A DNA stretch of 64,000 bases from assembly GCA_020746835.1 (NCBI GenBank), contig JAGPNK010000004.1, positions 2,604,001-2,668,000 of the forward strand, given 5' to 3'. Under the pieces are notes generated by a model, which had not been told where the DNA came from, did no database searches, and saw only the letters and a list, made by a program, of their open reading frames with translations. Within the stretch, counting starts at the first letter, position 1, and each line of letters starts with the position of its first letter. The translations under genes and the position numbers were made by a program. Origin of the DNA: Stachybotrys elegans. Lineage: Eukaryota > Ascomycota > Sordariomycetes > Hypocreales > Stachybotryaceae. Positions 1 to 10,927 of the stretch are shown here, piece after piece.

Positions 1-2529
1 GGCCAAGACGTGTTCGCCTCTATCCTTGCGTGACTGGACCACTCCGGGGATCAAACTTTGGTACTGCTTGGTAGCCGGTGACTGGTCCTCGTTGCATGTA
101 TTGATGATCATGGCAACGAGAATAGTGGCATCGGGGCACGCTTCGATCATTTTGTCAATCATCTTGCCGAGTCTGTCCGCAGCACCCGCCGGGTCATTAC
201 CCTCGGTGGAGATGGCTCTATTGGGATTCATGTCATTTGTGCCAGCTGCGACGAGAATGATGTTGGGTCGCTGCTTGAGGGATGCTTCGGCGTGGTCTGA
301 GATGTACTGAATCGTCTTACCAGACCAAGCTGCCTGTGTCGCTCTTCAGTTAGATATTGCCACAGAAGGAGGGATTGCATGTCCTTACAAAGTATCCATC
401 GTCCATGGAACCAGCCGAGCTCGTACCGGCAAACACCACTTCGTCGCCTGGATTCAGATCAGAAAGGTAATCTCACAGGTAAAGTTTTGCTTTACTTACC
501 GGACAAGTCGTTCTTGAGCTGGCGACGATAGCCATCACCGTCACCTCGACCCGGAAAACCCACGGTGATCGAGTCTCCAACAGGTAGAATCCGTAGCTTG
601 GTGCCTTTCTTGACAGACTTTCCGGCAGCCTCCTCTTTGTACTTTAAGACGGTCTCAACGTTGTCATCGGGGTCAATCGGACACGTAGCGGGTTCGCCGA
701 GCAGCGGGAGCTCGTCCCAAGAGTGGGCGGCTCGATTTTTGTTGGCGATTTCAAAAATGATGCGATTTGAGATGATCATGTGAAGCAGGACCTGCGGGTG
801 GAAGACACGCCCATATCTGAAAGTCGATGGTCAGCAAATGTTGGTACCAGGTGTGAAGTACGTACCCATCAGGTAAAAGGGATGGGACAAGCCGTTCATT
901 TGCTCTCATTTCATTTTCGCTGAGGGCATTGAATACAGTCCTCGCATCGTCTTCTATCATGTCGGCGTGTTTGAGCTCTGCCTCCTCATCCAGAAATTCA
1001 ACAGCACGCGCGAAAGTGTTGACGTCTCCCTCGAAAGTAAACTCTCCATGCTCCAGTACGCTGCGTTTCCACGGACGGGTACCAAATGGATCAGTTGAAT
1101 GGATTCTGTAAAACATGGACCGGGCGCTGGGCATTACTATGGTTAGCTACGAAATTCCCGCTGAAGTAGCGCACACGAAGATCAACTTACGTTTCGCCAG
1201 AGGTATCCAATATCGAGCCCTCATCGACACCTGGTTCACAGAATCGACCCTTGAATCGTCCGACAAATTCGTCATAGTCAACAAAGGTGACTTGGTCTCC
1301 GGCGCGGTCTACTGCGGCTTTCTGTAGGGTGGTCAGACAAGATGTTCAAGCGCTGAACATTAATAGAATCGATCAAATACGTACCAGCTGCTTGTTCATT
1401 CGATCCACCAGACCGTTCATAACTATCCTATTGAACTTGTCCAACCTGGCAGCCGGGAGCCAGAGTGAAGCTGCCTTCTATGTGCAGATGAAATTGTCAG
1501 CTTGTGTAACTGTTGGCGGTCAGCATTGGTACTTACATATAGCCAAAGCGACCAAGAAACCTCATCACAGTTATCAGTATACTCTTCAGAGAAGAATTTG
1601 GCATATCTATAAGTCGTATACGTGAATTAGCATCAAGGGGGTAGGTTCCAAGTTAGAGTTCGGGTCGTACCCGGTGTAGTAGATGTGTCCGCTATAGGAG
1701 TGTCAGCAAGTATTCGTCGAATGATAGGATATAAGGAACTGACTCTGAGGCAAGCTTCTTTTTAGCATCACCAATGAGCTTGTCGAGCTTATTGGCGAAC
1801 TCCGATGAAGCAATGATCTCATCGGATCTAGTTAGTTGGCCAGGGCAGCCACGGGAAGCATCTTCCCAGGTGATCCATTGAGCCCATTTTTGCTGGAACA
1901 ATTCGGCAATCTTTCCCACGAGGCCCTGTTCCGGCCTGAGAGCAAGCCATTGGAAAACGCATTGGTTCAAGATTTTGACGAGCTCAGCGTCGTTACCACC
2001 TACAACAGGTTAGATTGACGGTTTTTTAGGATATGAAACTACCTACCGGCTGAGAGCAAGATGATTTGTTGGTTGCTGCTTATGAAGGGAATTTGTTTTT
2101 GAATCACGTCATCAACCACAGCGCCGGAACACGACTCGAACTCAAAGGTTCGACCGGTGGGGTCGCCGAGCCTCTCATCCTGACTGAAGAGATAGGGGTA
2201 AGAATGATCGTATCGACTGCATACCCAGTCTGATATGAGAAAAGTTAATATGTGACGTTATTTCTCCTTTAAGGCAATAAAGGGGCTGACTGACCGTCGG
2301 TACCACCCAGACGGGCCCCGGCGCCGATGCCTGCAGAGTAGGAGTCTCCCACGGCTGCAATTCTTTTCAAGTAGGATAGATCTTCGGGATTGTAATCGTC
2401 GTCATCCGCTCTGCCGTAGAGTCCGTTTGGAGAGACGAAGCCAAAGTCTGGGTGTACGGCAGCGCCAGCAACCAAATCACCGAAGGCGAGCAGTGCCGCA
2501 GTGTGAAGGAGAAATTTTGAGGGAAACAT
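1..2529 (-). CDS. Secreted tandem SGNH/GDSL hydrolase (two SGNH domains, 11 exons seen, 3' end off window)
   Basis: Exons on the minus strand: 2295-2529, 2047-2229, 1744-1999, 1671-1691 (a 21-nt microexon), 1537-1606, 1385-1477, 1191-1321, 866-1126, 500-816, 389-447 and 1-333 (open at the edge); phases agree throughout, giving 653 residues so far. The N-terminus MFPSKFLLHTAALLAFGDL is a signal peptide. Domain 1 resembles SEST-like esterases: block I AVGDSYSAG, then SAGGNDAELV (block III) and a catalytic-His block RVFHPQVLLH. The same exon (500-816) that carries this His block runs on into a second SGNH domain with GDSITVGF, followed by AAGTNDMN; this half looks like CE3/XynB-type esterases. 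These families hydrolyse esters on lipids or polysaccharide acetyl groups, so an extracellular esterase is inferred; the substrate is unknown. A C-terminal FG-GAP or binding module beyond the edge is possible. Confidence 0.85.
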
Positions 2530-3833
2530 GGTGATACTTGTCGCCTGTAAGGGCTTTACTGCCCAGAAGTTGAGGACACTGAGAGCAAAGAACAGTTGTC
2601 TGGGCAGGCCATCGGTGGGCTGGGCGAGGGTGGGATACGCCTCATTTGAACTTCAAGCCTAGACCACAATGTGCGTGACAAACAGCCACCTCGGTTCAAG
2701 CACGGTTTACTGGCCAGTGGAACCGGGACTCAACTGCCATTGCTAATCGCTACTTCTTCGTGAGATGTTGGCCGGCTCAGCAGACATGGAACACGATCCA
2801 ACGCTGGCGGATCACGGGTCATCCGGCGCTAATGTCGAGTACCACCTCGTAAACGAAATTCTCACAGGTTTCCCCATCTAGTAGGGCCATTTTGCGGGCC
2901 GAATGAGCGTGAATTAGAAGGAGATGTTGGTGATGGCCAACAAAAGAACCTCGGGACTTGGGGCTGAGCGACCCGGCACATGGCGGGCTCTCTTGTGCCG
3001 TGGAGTCTGTCGTGGAGTCGTCGGCGGGGTTCATCCCTGTTGTGAGAACCAACATCAACTACTCGTCTGGTCGTATGGAGTAGACCCTGAAATGTTGGCG
3101 CTAGGAAGTAATGCTAAAGACAAACGGTCATGCCGGTCGGGCTGCAAGAAACGCCGAGTAGTGGCCGGCGCCCAACTAGAGTGGAAAAGATTGCGTTGAG
3201 AATAACAGAGGAAGTGATGAAGCTGAGTCGCCGCCCTTCTCCCGGACCCGAACGGACCGGCTTCCCGGAATTCACGGAGCTGGGTGGGGCCGGGCATTAA
3301 CAGGGAAGGGACGGCCGGGAATGGAAACAAAAAACTCCCTGCCCGCCCTGAAGGAATCTAGCCGATGTTCGGCAATGTAACCGCGGGTGTGGTGATTTTT
3401 CGCCTCTTTCCGTTCCTGCATGCCAAGTCATCCTCCGCTCCGTGCCAAGCGTCAGCCAGATTGCCGTACGCGCCCGTGAACCAAGCTAGTGCAGCCGAGA
3501 CCCAGGAGGTCCCATCTTTGTTGGTTGACCTCAGTTCCATAGCCTCTCTACTAGCTCACATCAGGCACCACCGACCACCAACATGTCTTGGCCCCACGAC
3601 AGCCTCGGATTAGGAGCGGACTGAACCTCCGGTTGGTGGATGATCTGGCCCACAGTTCCCTGAATAGAGGAACAACAGACTTGAAGAACCGGTTGAATAC
3701 ATGCCCAATTACATATGGTAAGCTCTGTATCCCCCCTTGGCCTACCAGTCACCACGTATCGCCTTGTGCGCAGAGTCGTCCTGGGGCCTTCCAATCCTGA
3801 CACACTTTGTCATTCACCTGTACACCGACCATC
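2530..3833. other. Intergenic, no gene seen (promoters of the divergent SGNH and secreted-protein genes)
   Basis: Only short ORFs lacking any recognisable motif or codon structure occur here. It is the divergent upstream region of the SGNH gene (start 2529, minus) and of the secreted-protein gene (start 3834, plus). Confidence 0.6.
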
Positions 3834-4773
3834 ATGGCTAGTCGACACATCAATCTCGCCTGTCTGATATTCTTGTTGTTTGTTGCCTTCAGCAGTGTCC
3901 TCGAAGCTGCAAACCTCGCGACACGCAAGGAACCACGAGGCGAGCTCGGCGTCAGACTTGATCACCACTTCGCCGTCAATGGCCGGAACAAGAAACAGGG
4001 CCCAGACCGGGCTTTCCGATGGCTCTTCTCGACATATATCGTGTTCAAAGAATCAGTGGCCGACATCGAGCCTGCTCAGCTACAGCAGATTGCCATTGAC
4101 GCCCATCAAGAGATGAGGGATGACATAGCACAGTATGCTGTCGATGTCGACAAGGAGGATCAAGGTGTACTTCCTACTGTCATGACGATCCTAGCCTTCG
4201 ACAACCAAATAATACTGTCTTCCTCGCAAAAAGGGGCAAACGGCTTCATCGATGGGCTAGAGGAAAGTCCTGTCAGGGTTGCGCTAAATATTTGCCGAGC
4301 AGCGTTTGCACAAGGATCAACCCCAGGCAAGAGACAACCCCAGAGTGGAACTCGTCCCGACCATAGGTATTCTCGAAAGTGTGGCGAGGTCTATGCGTTC
4401 CATCACTACTACCAGCTCAACAAACAGCCTCTCAAGAAACGTAATGCACGTGTTCTGGCAGTTTCATTTGAAGAATATGGGGAGCCTGCAGTCTATGTGC
4501 CGCCGTGTGGCACCGATAGGAAGGTGAGTGAGCCCATTTCACCCCAACTATATCGGCAGATGTTGCTGACAGCCTCTGAAGAATCAGTGGGGATGTGACG
4601 TCCTCGCGGTAGAACTAGGCGTAGAGGTGCTTGAGGACGAAGGAACGAAACCCTATGACATTAATACTATCGCGGGTGGTTTCACGGATATCGGCCAAAT
4701 CCAAACTTGCAGCAGAGAGTATGTTAGGTGGACTAGGCATGCGAGTCAAGGATCTTCAAACTCGATGCTGTAG
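3834..4773 (+). CDS. Secreted protein of unknown function
   Basis: Start chosen at MASRHINLACLIFLLFVAF, which gives a clean signal peptide; the upstream in-frame Met at 3807 would precede it by nine residues. Exon 1 runs 3834-4523; the intron begins GTGAGTG and ends at 4581 (or the in-frame alternative 4587); exon 2 continues to a TAG at 4771-4773, about 293 residues in all. The mature chain has scattered cysteines (CRAAF, CGEVY, PPCGT, WGCD, TCSRE) and no family I recognise. The last 18 bp overlap the 3' end of the convergent F-box gene. Exon 2 is assigned from frame and amino-acid composition, so the C-terminus is less certain than the N-terminus. Confidence 0.6.
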
Positions 4774-6180
4774 TGTATCTAGCAGGTTGATATAGACAGA
4801 ACGATCGCCCTTGTCGACCTTGACGTCGATATGACTGCTTCGCAGCCGTTCGATCTCGCGTTTCATGGGTTCGCCAATATCTCCACTAGTGCTGATCAAC
4901 AATGAAATCTCAATTCCCTCCAACTTCTGTGCCGTTTCTTTGAGTCCAGCATCAAGCTCTCCTTTTATGAGCTCCAGTATCTCATAAGAAGTCCACATAT
5001 ATTCCTCGTAACGACCCAATTGATGCTTGAGTTGCAAATAACGGATCCCCGGTGGCACGACTTTTCGGATTCCGTCAAGCGATGGGGAGTCCACGTTTCC
5101 GTATACGAACGGCCAAGGAACATCCATCTTGTCGACGACCTGAAGTCCCTTGAGAGCAGCAAGCGAACCTGATATCTCTAGGAATGGTTCGTCACCATCG
5201 CCCCATGAACATTGCGTCTTTGCATCAAGCTTGAGAGCCTTCAGCGTACTGCCGCAGTGCCTGGCGATGGTTGAGGCAATGTCATCCAGCACCAGCTTGT
5301 CTTTATTAAGCGGCTTATCGACCCCCATTTGGTGGAACCATCTATAGTGAAGGCTCTGAAGATTTGAGCATACAGATAGTATCGGCGCGAGGTACTGTTC
5401 GCGGAGCCTGTGGATCTCGAGGACTTTGAGTGATACAGGCTCGGGTGGCCGCTCATCTGGCCACATCATGCTCGCCCGATTTGCGATGGGGAGTGAGAGT
5501 TTCTCAATCCCAGGTAGGTAGAATAGCGCGAGAATATCATCCCTTTCAGGCGCGCTGATCATGTAGCGGATATGAAACAATGGTGTCAACGAGACTGAGG
5601 CCAGTTGGCTGTATTTTGGTAGCCTATAAGCCTCTGCCTGGCTTGGACAGAGGGCCTTGCTAAAGACGAGACTTAGGTAGTCGTAGCAGGCTGCCCATTT
5701 CTCGGAGAGTGAGAGCTGTATGAGGTTGGGCGCCAAGGCCACGATGAGAGCGACTACCGCATCAGAGTTGGCCTGGCGAATTTGGCTGGCCCATGTCGTG
5801 GTCACGTCTTGGTCTACGAAGCCAAGAGCCTGCATCGTCGCCACCAGCCGCTCATCCGAAATATCGGGTGGAGATGTGGTAAGGAGGAAAGGCTCCAGTT
5901 GATGCATTTGCCCTTTACGTGCACGATGACAATATCTATCGCACCGCAGGTTTAGGGTGCGAATTCTCTGCCCAAGGTCTGGTCTCTCCAGCAGTGCGCG
6001 AAGCAGCAGCATGACCGCTTCGGCAGGTTTCTCTTTCTCCCAGATGAAACTAATGTCAGAGTAAAGAAGGGATTCTGCAGTGTGGCGTAAACGAGGATGA
6101 ACTCGAGCGAGATTGACAGGGGAAGGGAGGTGCTTTGCAATGGCTATCTGTAGCTCGCCGGGTATCTCGAGAAGGCCCAT
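4756..6180 (-). CDS. F-box protein
   Basis: Single-exon 474-residue protein. Residues about 3-45 form an F-box (LLEIPGELQIAIAKHL, then NLARVHPRLRHTAESLLYSD), the Skp1-binding module of SCF ubiquitin ligases. The remainder has irregular leucine-rich segments (SLPIANRAS, VLEIHRLREQ, LQSLHYRWF) of the kind fungal F-box proteins use for substrate binding, without clean LRR periodicity. Fungal genomes carry many such diverged F-box genes and the substrate cannot be predicted. It is convergent with the secreted-protein gene, whose stop lies inside its final codons. Confidence 0.8.
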   Translation of the reverse strand: MGLLEIPGELQIAIAKHLPSPVNLARVHPRLRHTAESLLYSDISFIWEKEKPAEAVMLLLRALLERPDLGQRIRTLNLRCDRYCHRARKGQMHQLEPFLLTTSPPDISDERLVATMQALGFVDQDVTTTWASQIRQANSDAVVALIVALAPNLIQLSLSEKWAACYDYLSLVFSKALCPSQAEAYRLPKYSQLASVSLTPLFHIRYMISAPERDDILALFYLPGIEKLSLPIANRASMMWPDERPPEPVSLKVLEIHRLREQYLAPILSVCSNLQSLHYRWFHQMGVDKPLNKDKLVLDDIASTIARHCGSTLKALKLDAKTQCSWGDGDEPFLEISGSLAALKGLQVVDKMDVPWPFVYGNVDSPSLDGIRKVVPPGIRYLQLKHQLGRYEEYMWTSYEILELIKGELDAGLKETAQKLEGIEISLLISTSGDIGEPMKREIERLRSSHIDVKVDKGDRSVYINLLDTLQHRV

Positions 6181-6812
6181 GATTGCGTGGGTGGAAGAAT
6201 TTTTTTGAAAAAGGAATAAAAGAAATAGGGGGGGACAAGTGATAAAATAAACAAGGAGCGTTCCAATGAGAATTTGCTAGAGGGATTGATGGGTAGTAGG
6301 TTGTTATTGAACTGTCGCTGAGTCTGACCGTTACTGTAATGCTTGTTCTGCCTGACTCTGCCGTTTCTTCTAGGGCTTGTGTGGGACATTCCTGTTCCGG
6401 GGAGCAGTCACATGACGCTGATATGCTTATAACGAGGCTTACTTGATGGCTTCCCATGACTGTCTCCTGTCCACATGTACCGAACTCCGTACGCACGTCC
6501 CCCGGTTTCATAACTGCGTTGGATTGATTCACATTGGGCTGTCGTGTTATGTACCTGCTAGGCAGGCCTATCATGACGCGCAATGACCACCGCAAATCAT
6601 GGCAGGGGTATCTAGCCAGGAGCGGAAATGAAGGACACGAACAACACGACGTCAAGATAAGACAACACGCGTTCCCCTGCGCGTGTCTGAACTTTAATAA
6701 ATGCCATCACCCCCGGGTCACTCACAGCATCCATCATTCCACTCTCTTCAATCCCAAGTTAAACATTCTGAACCTATACGCGATACTCTGTCAGTACACA
6801 AGTTCCTCGATC
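6181..6812. other. Divergent intergenic region, no gene seen
   Basis: 632 bp between the F-box start (6180, minus) and the viroplasmin-domain gene start (6813, plus). Overlapping ORFs here have no recognisable domain and are taken as chance. Confidence 0.55.
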
Positions 6813-7872
6813 ATGGCCGGACAAAAGTTCTACGCGGTGCGCCAAGGCAGAACCAAAGGCATCTTCCTCACATGGCCTGAGTGCGAGCGCCAGGTCAAGG
6901 GCGTCACCTGCAGATTCAAGTCATTCAAGCTTTGCCATGAAGCCATGGCCTGGCTGGCCGAGGCCGGTGTTGAGCCCGTTATCCATAACGGCGCGTCACC
7001 CCCTCCGTCGCGCCCTTCGCCGACCACCTATAGGAACTACGACAGTTATGAAGCCAAAAGACCCCGTGCACACCGTCGCGAAAAGATTAAGCCAGAGGGG
7101 GCAAGGCTGGAAGCTGCCCCCGCCAAGAAAGAACCTCTCCGAGTAAGCCTAGAAGCAACCATTATCCTGCTCATCTACGCCCTACATCGCGCCACTAACA
7201 CCATGCCCTTAGGATGATTCGCCCAGTCGCGTACTCGCCAGTGTGCCACAAATCCAGACCTCTATACTGTCTTACTTCCACCGCTTCGAAAACTTCAAGC
7301 CTGACGATAAAGCTGCCTTCGAGGACGAGTTCAGCCGCTGCATGTCATCCCAGGGCGTTGCTCCCGGTACAAAGGAGTACCGCAAAGAGCGCACCACGGC
7401 CATTAAAGAGGAACTGCAGTTCCACTACTCTCAAACTCCCACCTACGAAGCTCACACCGATGCAGAGCCAGACTCTCGGGACACAGACATATTCTCCCCG
7501 AAAGCTAGGCTGGCGATATACCAAAACATGTGCAAGGAGCTCGGCCTAGAGCCGCGCAGTACCATAAATGCCTGCGTTCGTGATCTCAAGACCAAGGTCT
7601 TGGTCAACATCCCGGACTTCATTGACGCCAGACGAACTGGCCGGAAGATCAAGGTCTGGGACGACTTTGAGGCTTTCCGCTCCTACACACTGCAGGATGA
7701 GAACCGAGTCGACATGCAGACAGCCCATTCAGATGGCGGGTTTCTCTCGGTTCTTTTGCGGCACTTGAGGGACCCTGAACAAAGTCAGACGAATAGGAAG
7801 CGCAAGTGCTCGCGTGACTCGCGTGACTCGCGCGGAGAAGGCATGCGAGGCAAGCGAATGCGAATGGCATGA
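6813..7872 (+). CDS. RNase H1 N-terminal (viroplasmin-like) domain protein with unknown C-terminus
   Basis: Exon 1 6813-7142, intron 7143-7212 (GTAAG...TTAG), exon 2 7213-7872, in phase, 329 residues. Residues about 4-50 match the caulimovirus-viroplasmin/RNase H1 N-terminal domain: KFYAVRQGRTKGIFLTW, CERQVKG, FKSFK. In eukaryotic RNase H1 this small domain binds RNA/DNA hybrid or dsRNA. The usual C-terminal RNase H fold is absent: instead there is a basic linker and a helical region (residues about 115-300) that I do not recognise. The tail is rich in Lys/Arg, suggesting nucleic-acid binding or nuclear location. A nucleic-acid-binding role is inferred from the domain only. The start at 6813 puts the domain at the extreme N-terminus, as usual for the family. 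Confidence 0.75.
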
Positions 7873-8173
7873 TACCTTCCGACACATTACTTATTCACGT
7901 GTTTTGTGGTATTATGGAGAACAGGCGTTAACATGGTGCTGATGGAAACATGCTCGTATTGGAGTTACACGGAGTTATAGGGTTGCTTTTAATATATTCA
8001 AGTTTCGTATGCTTTCGACGATAAATACTCTGGTGAAGAATGAAAGAGATGGCAGCCGTGAATACAGAAATGCCGTGAATACAGAAATGCCGTGCAGCAT
8101 ACGACATCCCAGTCATCCCGATGACTACATGCATCTGACTCCACACAACAGTCTGGCGCATATTTGCTTCCCA
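7873..8173. other. Convergent intergenic region with a short tandem repeat
   Basis: 301 bp between two convergent gene ends. It holds a 17-bp unit (gtgaatacagaaatgcc) repeated twice in tandem at about 8058-8093. No gene seen. Confidence 0.5.
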
Positions 8174-9284
8174 TCATTGTTCATCCCCCCAAGGCCCCCA
8201 CCCAGGAACCAACGGAGAAGACCCGGAACAGCTGGCAATTATCTGACGGTTCTTGACGCTGTTCTGCCCAAGAATAACGGTGCCCCTGGGGTCAACGATC
8301 CTTGCGCTGAAAGCACCAGCAAGCCCGTAGTTCAGCCACAAGAACCGGATGGCGATCGGCCGATTGACCTGCCTCCTGTTGACATGGATGGTGTATGAGT
8401 AGCTTTTGCCAGCGTCTGGTGGCCAGAAACGACTGATGACGGCGTTTTGAAGGTTCCAAGATGACTGGGCGTTATTGCCGACCCAGGCGTAGAAGGCATT
8501 GTCCGCAGTGTCGAGGTAAATGGTGTAGTCGCCCGCCATGGAAGGTACAAGGTATCCACGGTGGTCAACGATGCCGTACCCCATGGTAGATCCAGGAGGG
8601 CCCTGCACTCCGTACAGATGGACAGGCAGGTGATAGTTATCCACCCACTGAATGATACTGCCGATCGTCGGTGTCACACCAGAAACACTGGGTCTCCTTC
8701 CCGAAAACTGGAGGCGGAGATCAACCGAGTAAGGTCCACGGTATACGGCATTCGCAAGGTTTCTCTTGCGGACTGGGTCCTTATCAACAGCGTAGATGGC
8801 AAACTGGATACCCTGAGTGCATGTTCCAGCGGGAACTGTGACAGTTGGCGTGGGGGCAACCACCGTCACAACGGTGGCGCTGATGCCGCTGAAGCACTGG
8901 CAAGCATTCCAGTAAGCCTCGACATTGGGACAGGAGGATGCATAGGGAGGAATATCTCTCGTAATGATAGGGTTGGCACGCTCCTGGATATCATGATCGG
9001 CAGTATTGGAGGCATCGCGGCGCTGGTAGATAGGGACAGTCTTTGTCACAGCTCTGGATGTGGTCAACAAAAGTTATGATGCCAATGGGAACATTAGAAA
9101 CGTACGGCGGGGTAACAGTAGTGGTTGTCTTATAGTACTGTGCAAACTGGGCGCAGGATGATGACCGAGCAGCAAATGGAGGGTTGGCTCGAGCTGTTCC
9201 AGCCACGGCGCGGCCGCAGTTGTTGTTGCATGGACCTGCAGCAGCAAGCGCCACAAGGGAAGCGGCTAGCATAAAACACTTCAT
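8174..9284 (-). CDS. Secreted GLEYA/PA14-type adhesin-like protein
   Basis: Exon 1 9106-9284 and exon 2 8174-9053 join in phase across a 52-nt intron (GTACG...CCAG), giving 352 residues. MKCFMLAASLVALAAAG is the signal peptide. The N-terminal part has Cys- and Thr-rich segments (SCPNVEAYWNACQCF, TTTTVTPP). The C-terminal half fits the GLEYA fold: SVSGVTPTIGSIIQW, GDYTIYLDTADNAFYAWVGN and YTIHVNRR followed by a hydrophobic strand pattern and FSARIVDP. GLEYA domains in fungal cell-wall proteins are lectin-like and related to PA14 and yeast flocculins. No GPI signal is visible at the end, so it is probably secreted or wall-attached by another route. Confidence 0.75.
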
Positions 9285-10504
9285 CTTGATAGAGTCGCGT
9301 TTATGAGAACTATACAAGATAGTCGGCGGAGCTGATGTGAAGGGACATGTTGCAAGTTGGAAGACACGGGCTTATATCCTTATGCGCTGGCAAGGGAGAC
9401 TGATTACTTGATAGCTTGAGAAGTGTTTCCAATGGTTAACTAGCTCCTCGTACCGCGGTTTGGCTCTTTCCGGAATGCTGCGCGAAGGTTTCTGACTTGG
9501 CGATTAGCCCACTGAAGAAACCCCCGGGATGTTCGGCAGCCCTGATCACGAGGAGGGTCGGGCTGGACTGACTTGACGGTTCTGGGCTAGACAGCATTAG
9601 AACGCGAGAAGCATATGGCTGAAGATACATGGTTAGCACACTGCTGACCCTCTTGTGGGTGAGCATTGAGCAGCGTGGGCAGAAAAAAAGGCTGACGCCG
9701 TGTCCAGGTGCAAGGGAGACAGGCACACAGGTTAGAAGGGATGATTTGCTGCACCATCTGAGCTAGAAATGCAAGGGACTTGAGTGCTAACGCGGGGTAT
9801 TGCAGCTTCACAATTGCTGAGATATTTTTGGACAGAGACACTACGGTGCTGTTGGATGGTGGGAGAGTTCGTATCCCAGGCAGCCCGAGGTACATGAGAG
9901 CATTGTCACCGGGGCACCCGACCCCTAGAGGGATGGAAAGTAAGGAGTGCTAGACCAAGCCAGAGCTCATTGAGCCCAACAAGTGCTGGAGCCGAAGGTC
10001 ACTTAGACGCCGCCGGCCCCTGAATCGACCTGCTGAGCCTCGTATCCACAGCAGTATGTGTCGAGGTAACCCAACCCGGGCAAAGCAAGGATTCAAGGTT
10101 GGAGCATGCATACGAGGTGGCTGCTGACTCGCCAGTATATTAGCTGAAGCCGTCACGGCACTTGCCGTTCCTTTGTGTAAAAAGGGATAGGCTGCTCTTT
10201 GCATGTGAGAGATCTAGACAGCATTTCGAACAATGCTAACGCCCCTATAGGGTACACAGGCTGTGACTTTCCCTAGCTTGCTTTCATCTCGTGACCCGAA
10301 GTGACTATCAAGACAGTGATTAGGGGCCTTATCCCGGGATGATGATTGCAAAGAGACGATGGTCGGTGTAGGGGGAGGATGAGGAAAGCCAGAAACTGGC
10401 TTGCACACGTCGATTACACTGCCTGGGAACTGCGCTAACCTGGTTAGATACCTCACCGACTACTCACTTGGTAGCCTGGGCCGTGAGTGGCACTTGACAG
10501 CTAT
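9285..10504. other. Gene-free stretch
   Basis: About 1.2 kb with only short, motif-free ORFs on both strands. It contains the promoter of the GLEYA gene; nothing else is supported. Confidence 0.5.
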
Positions 10505-10927
10505 CTATCGGAGGACTGCCCTGGGATCTCTAGAGTCATAGCACCCCTCAACAGGCTCCGTCTCTACCCATCGAAGTAAATTGTTCCATCTGCCATCGAG
10601 CTGCATCAACTTCCAGTGCTTCTCGGTGACGGAGCTCTCGTCTCTCGTCCCATCCGGGTTCTTCCCGTAAATCTTCTGTATGTGGTAGCTGATGATACCC
10701 CTTTCTGGGTAGTCATACCCGCTTTTGTCGCTCGGGGCGCGGTTATCAACATTCTTTTCCTACAAGGATGGTTAGAAAGCTAACAAACAACCAGCAAGGG
10801 AGTTGAGGTGGAAGCTCACCATGCACGTCCAGCATCGGGTATCCTGTCCATGCTGGTAGCTCTCCACCCAGTAGGGGCAGTTGATGTTCCAAAAGTTGCC
10901 ACACCGAAACTTGTCTCCGTAGGCCAT
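10505..10927 (-). CDS. Small Cys-containing protein of unknown function
   Basis: Exon 1 10820-10927 and exon 2 10505-10759, joined over a 60-nt intron (GTGAGC...TGTAG), encode 120 residues starting MAYGDKFRCGNFWNINCPYW and ending at a TAG at 10505. Notable features are four cysteines in the first 36 residues (C-x7-C, later C-x2-C) and a charged C-terminal half (EKHWKLMQLDGRWNNLLRW). No signal peptide and no family recognised. Clean splice signals, phase agreement and protein-like composition support a real gene, but no homologue is known to me. Confidence 0.5.
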
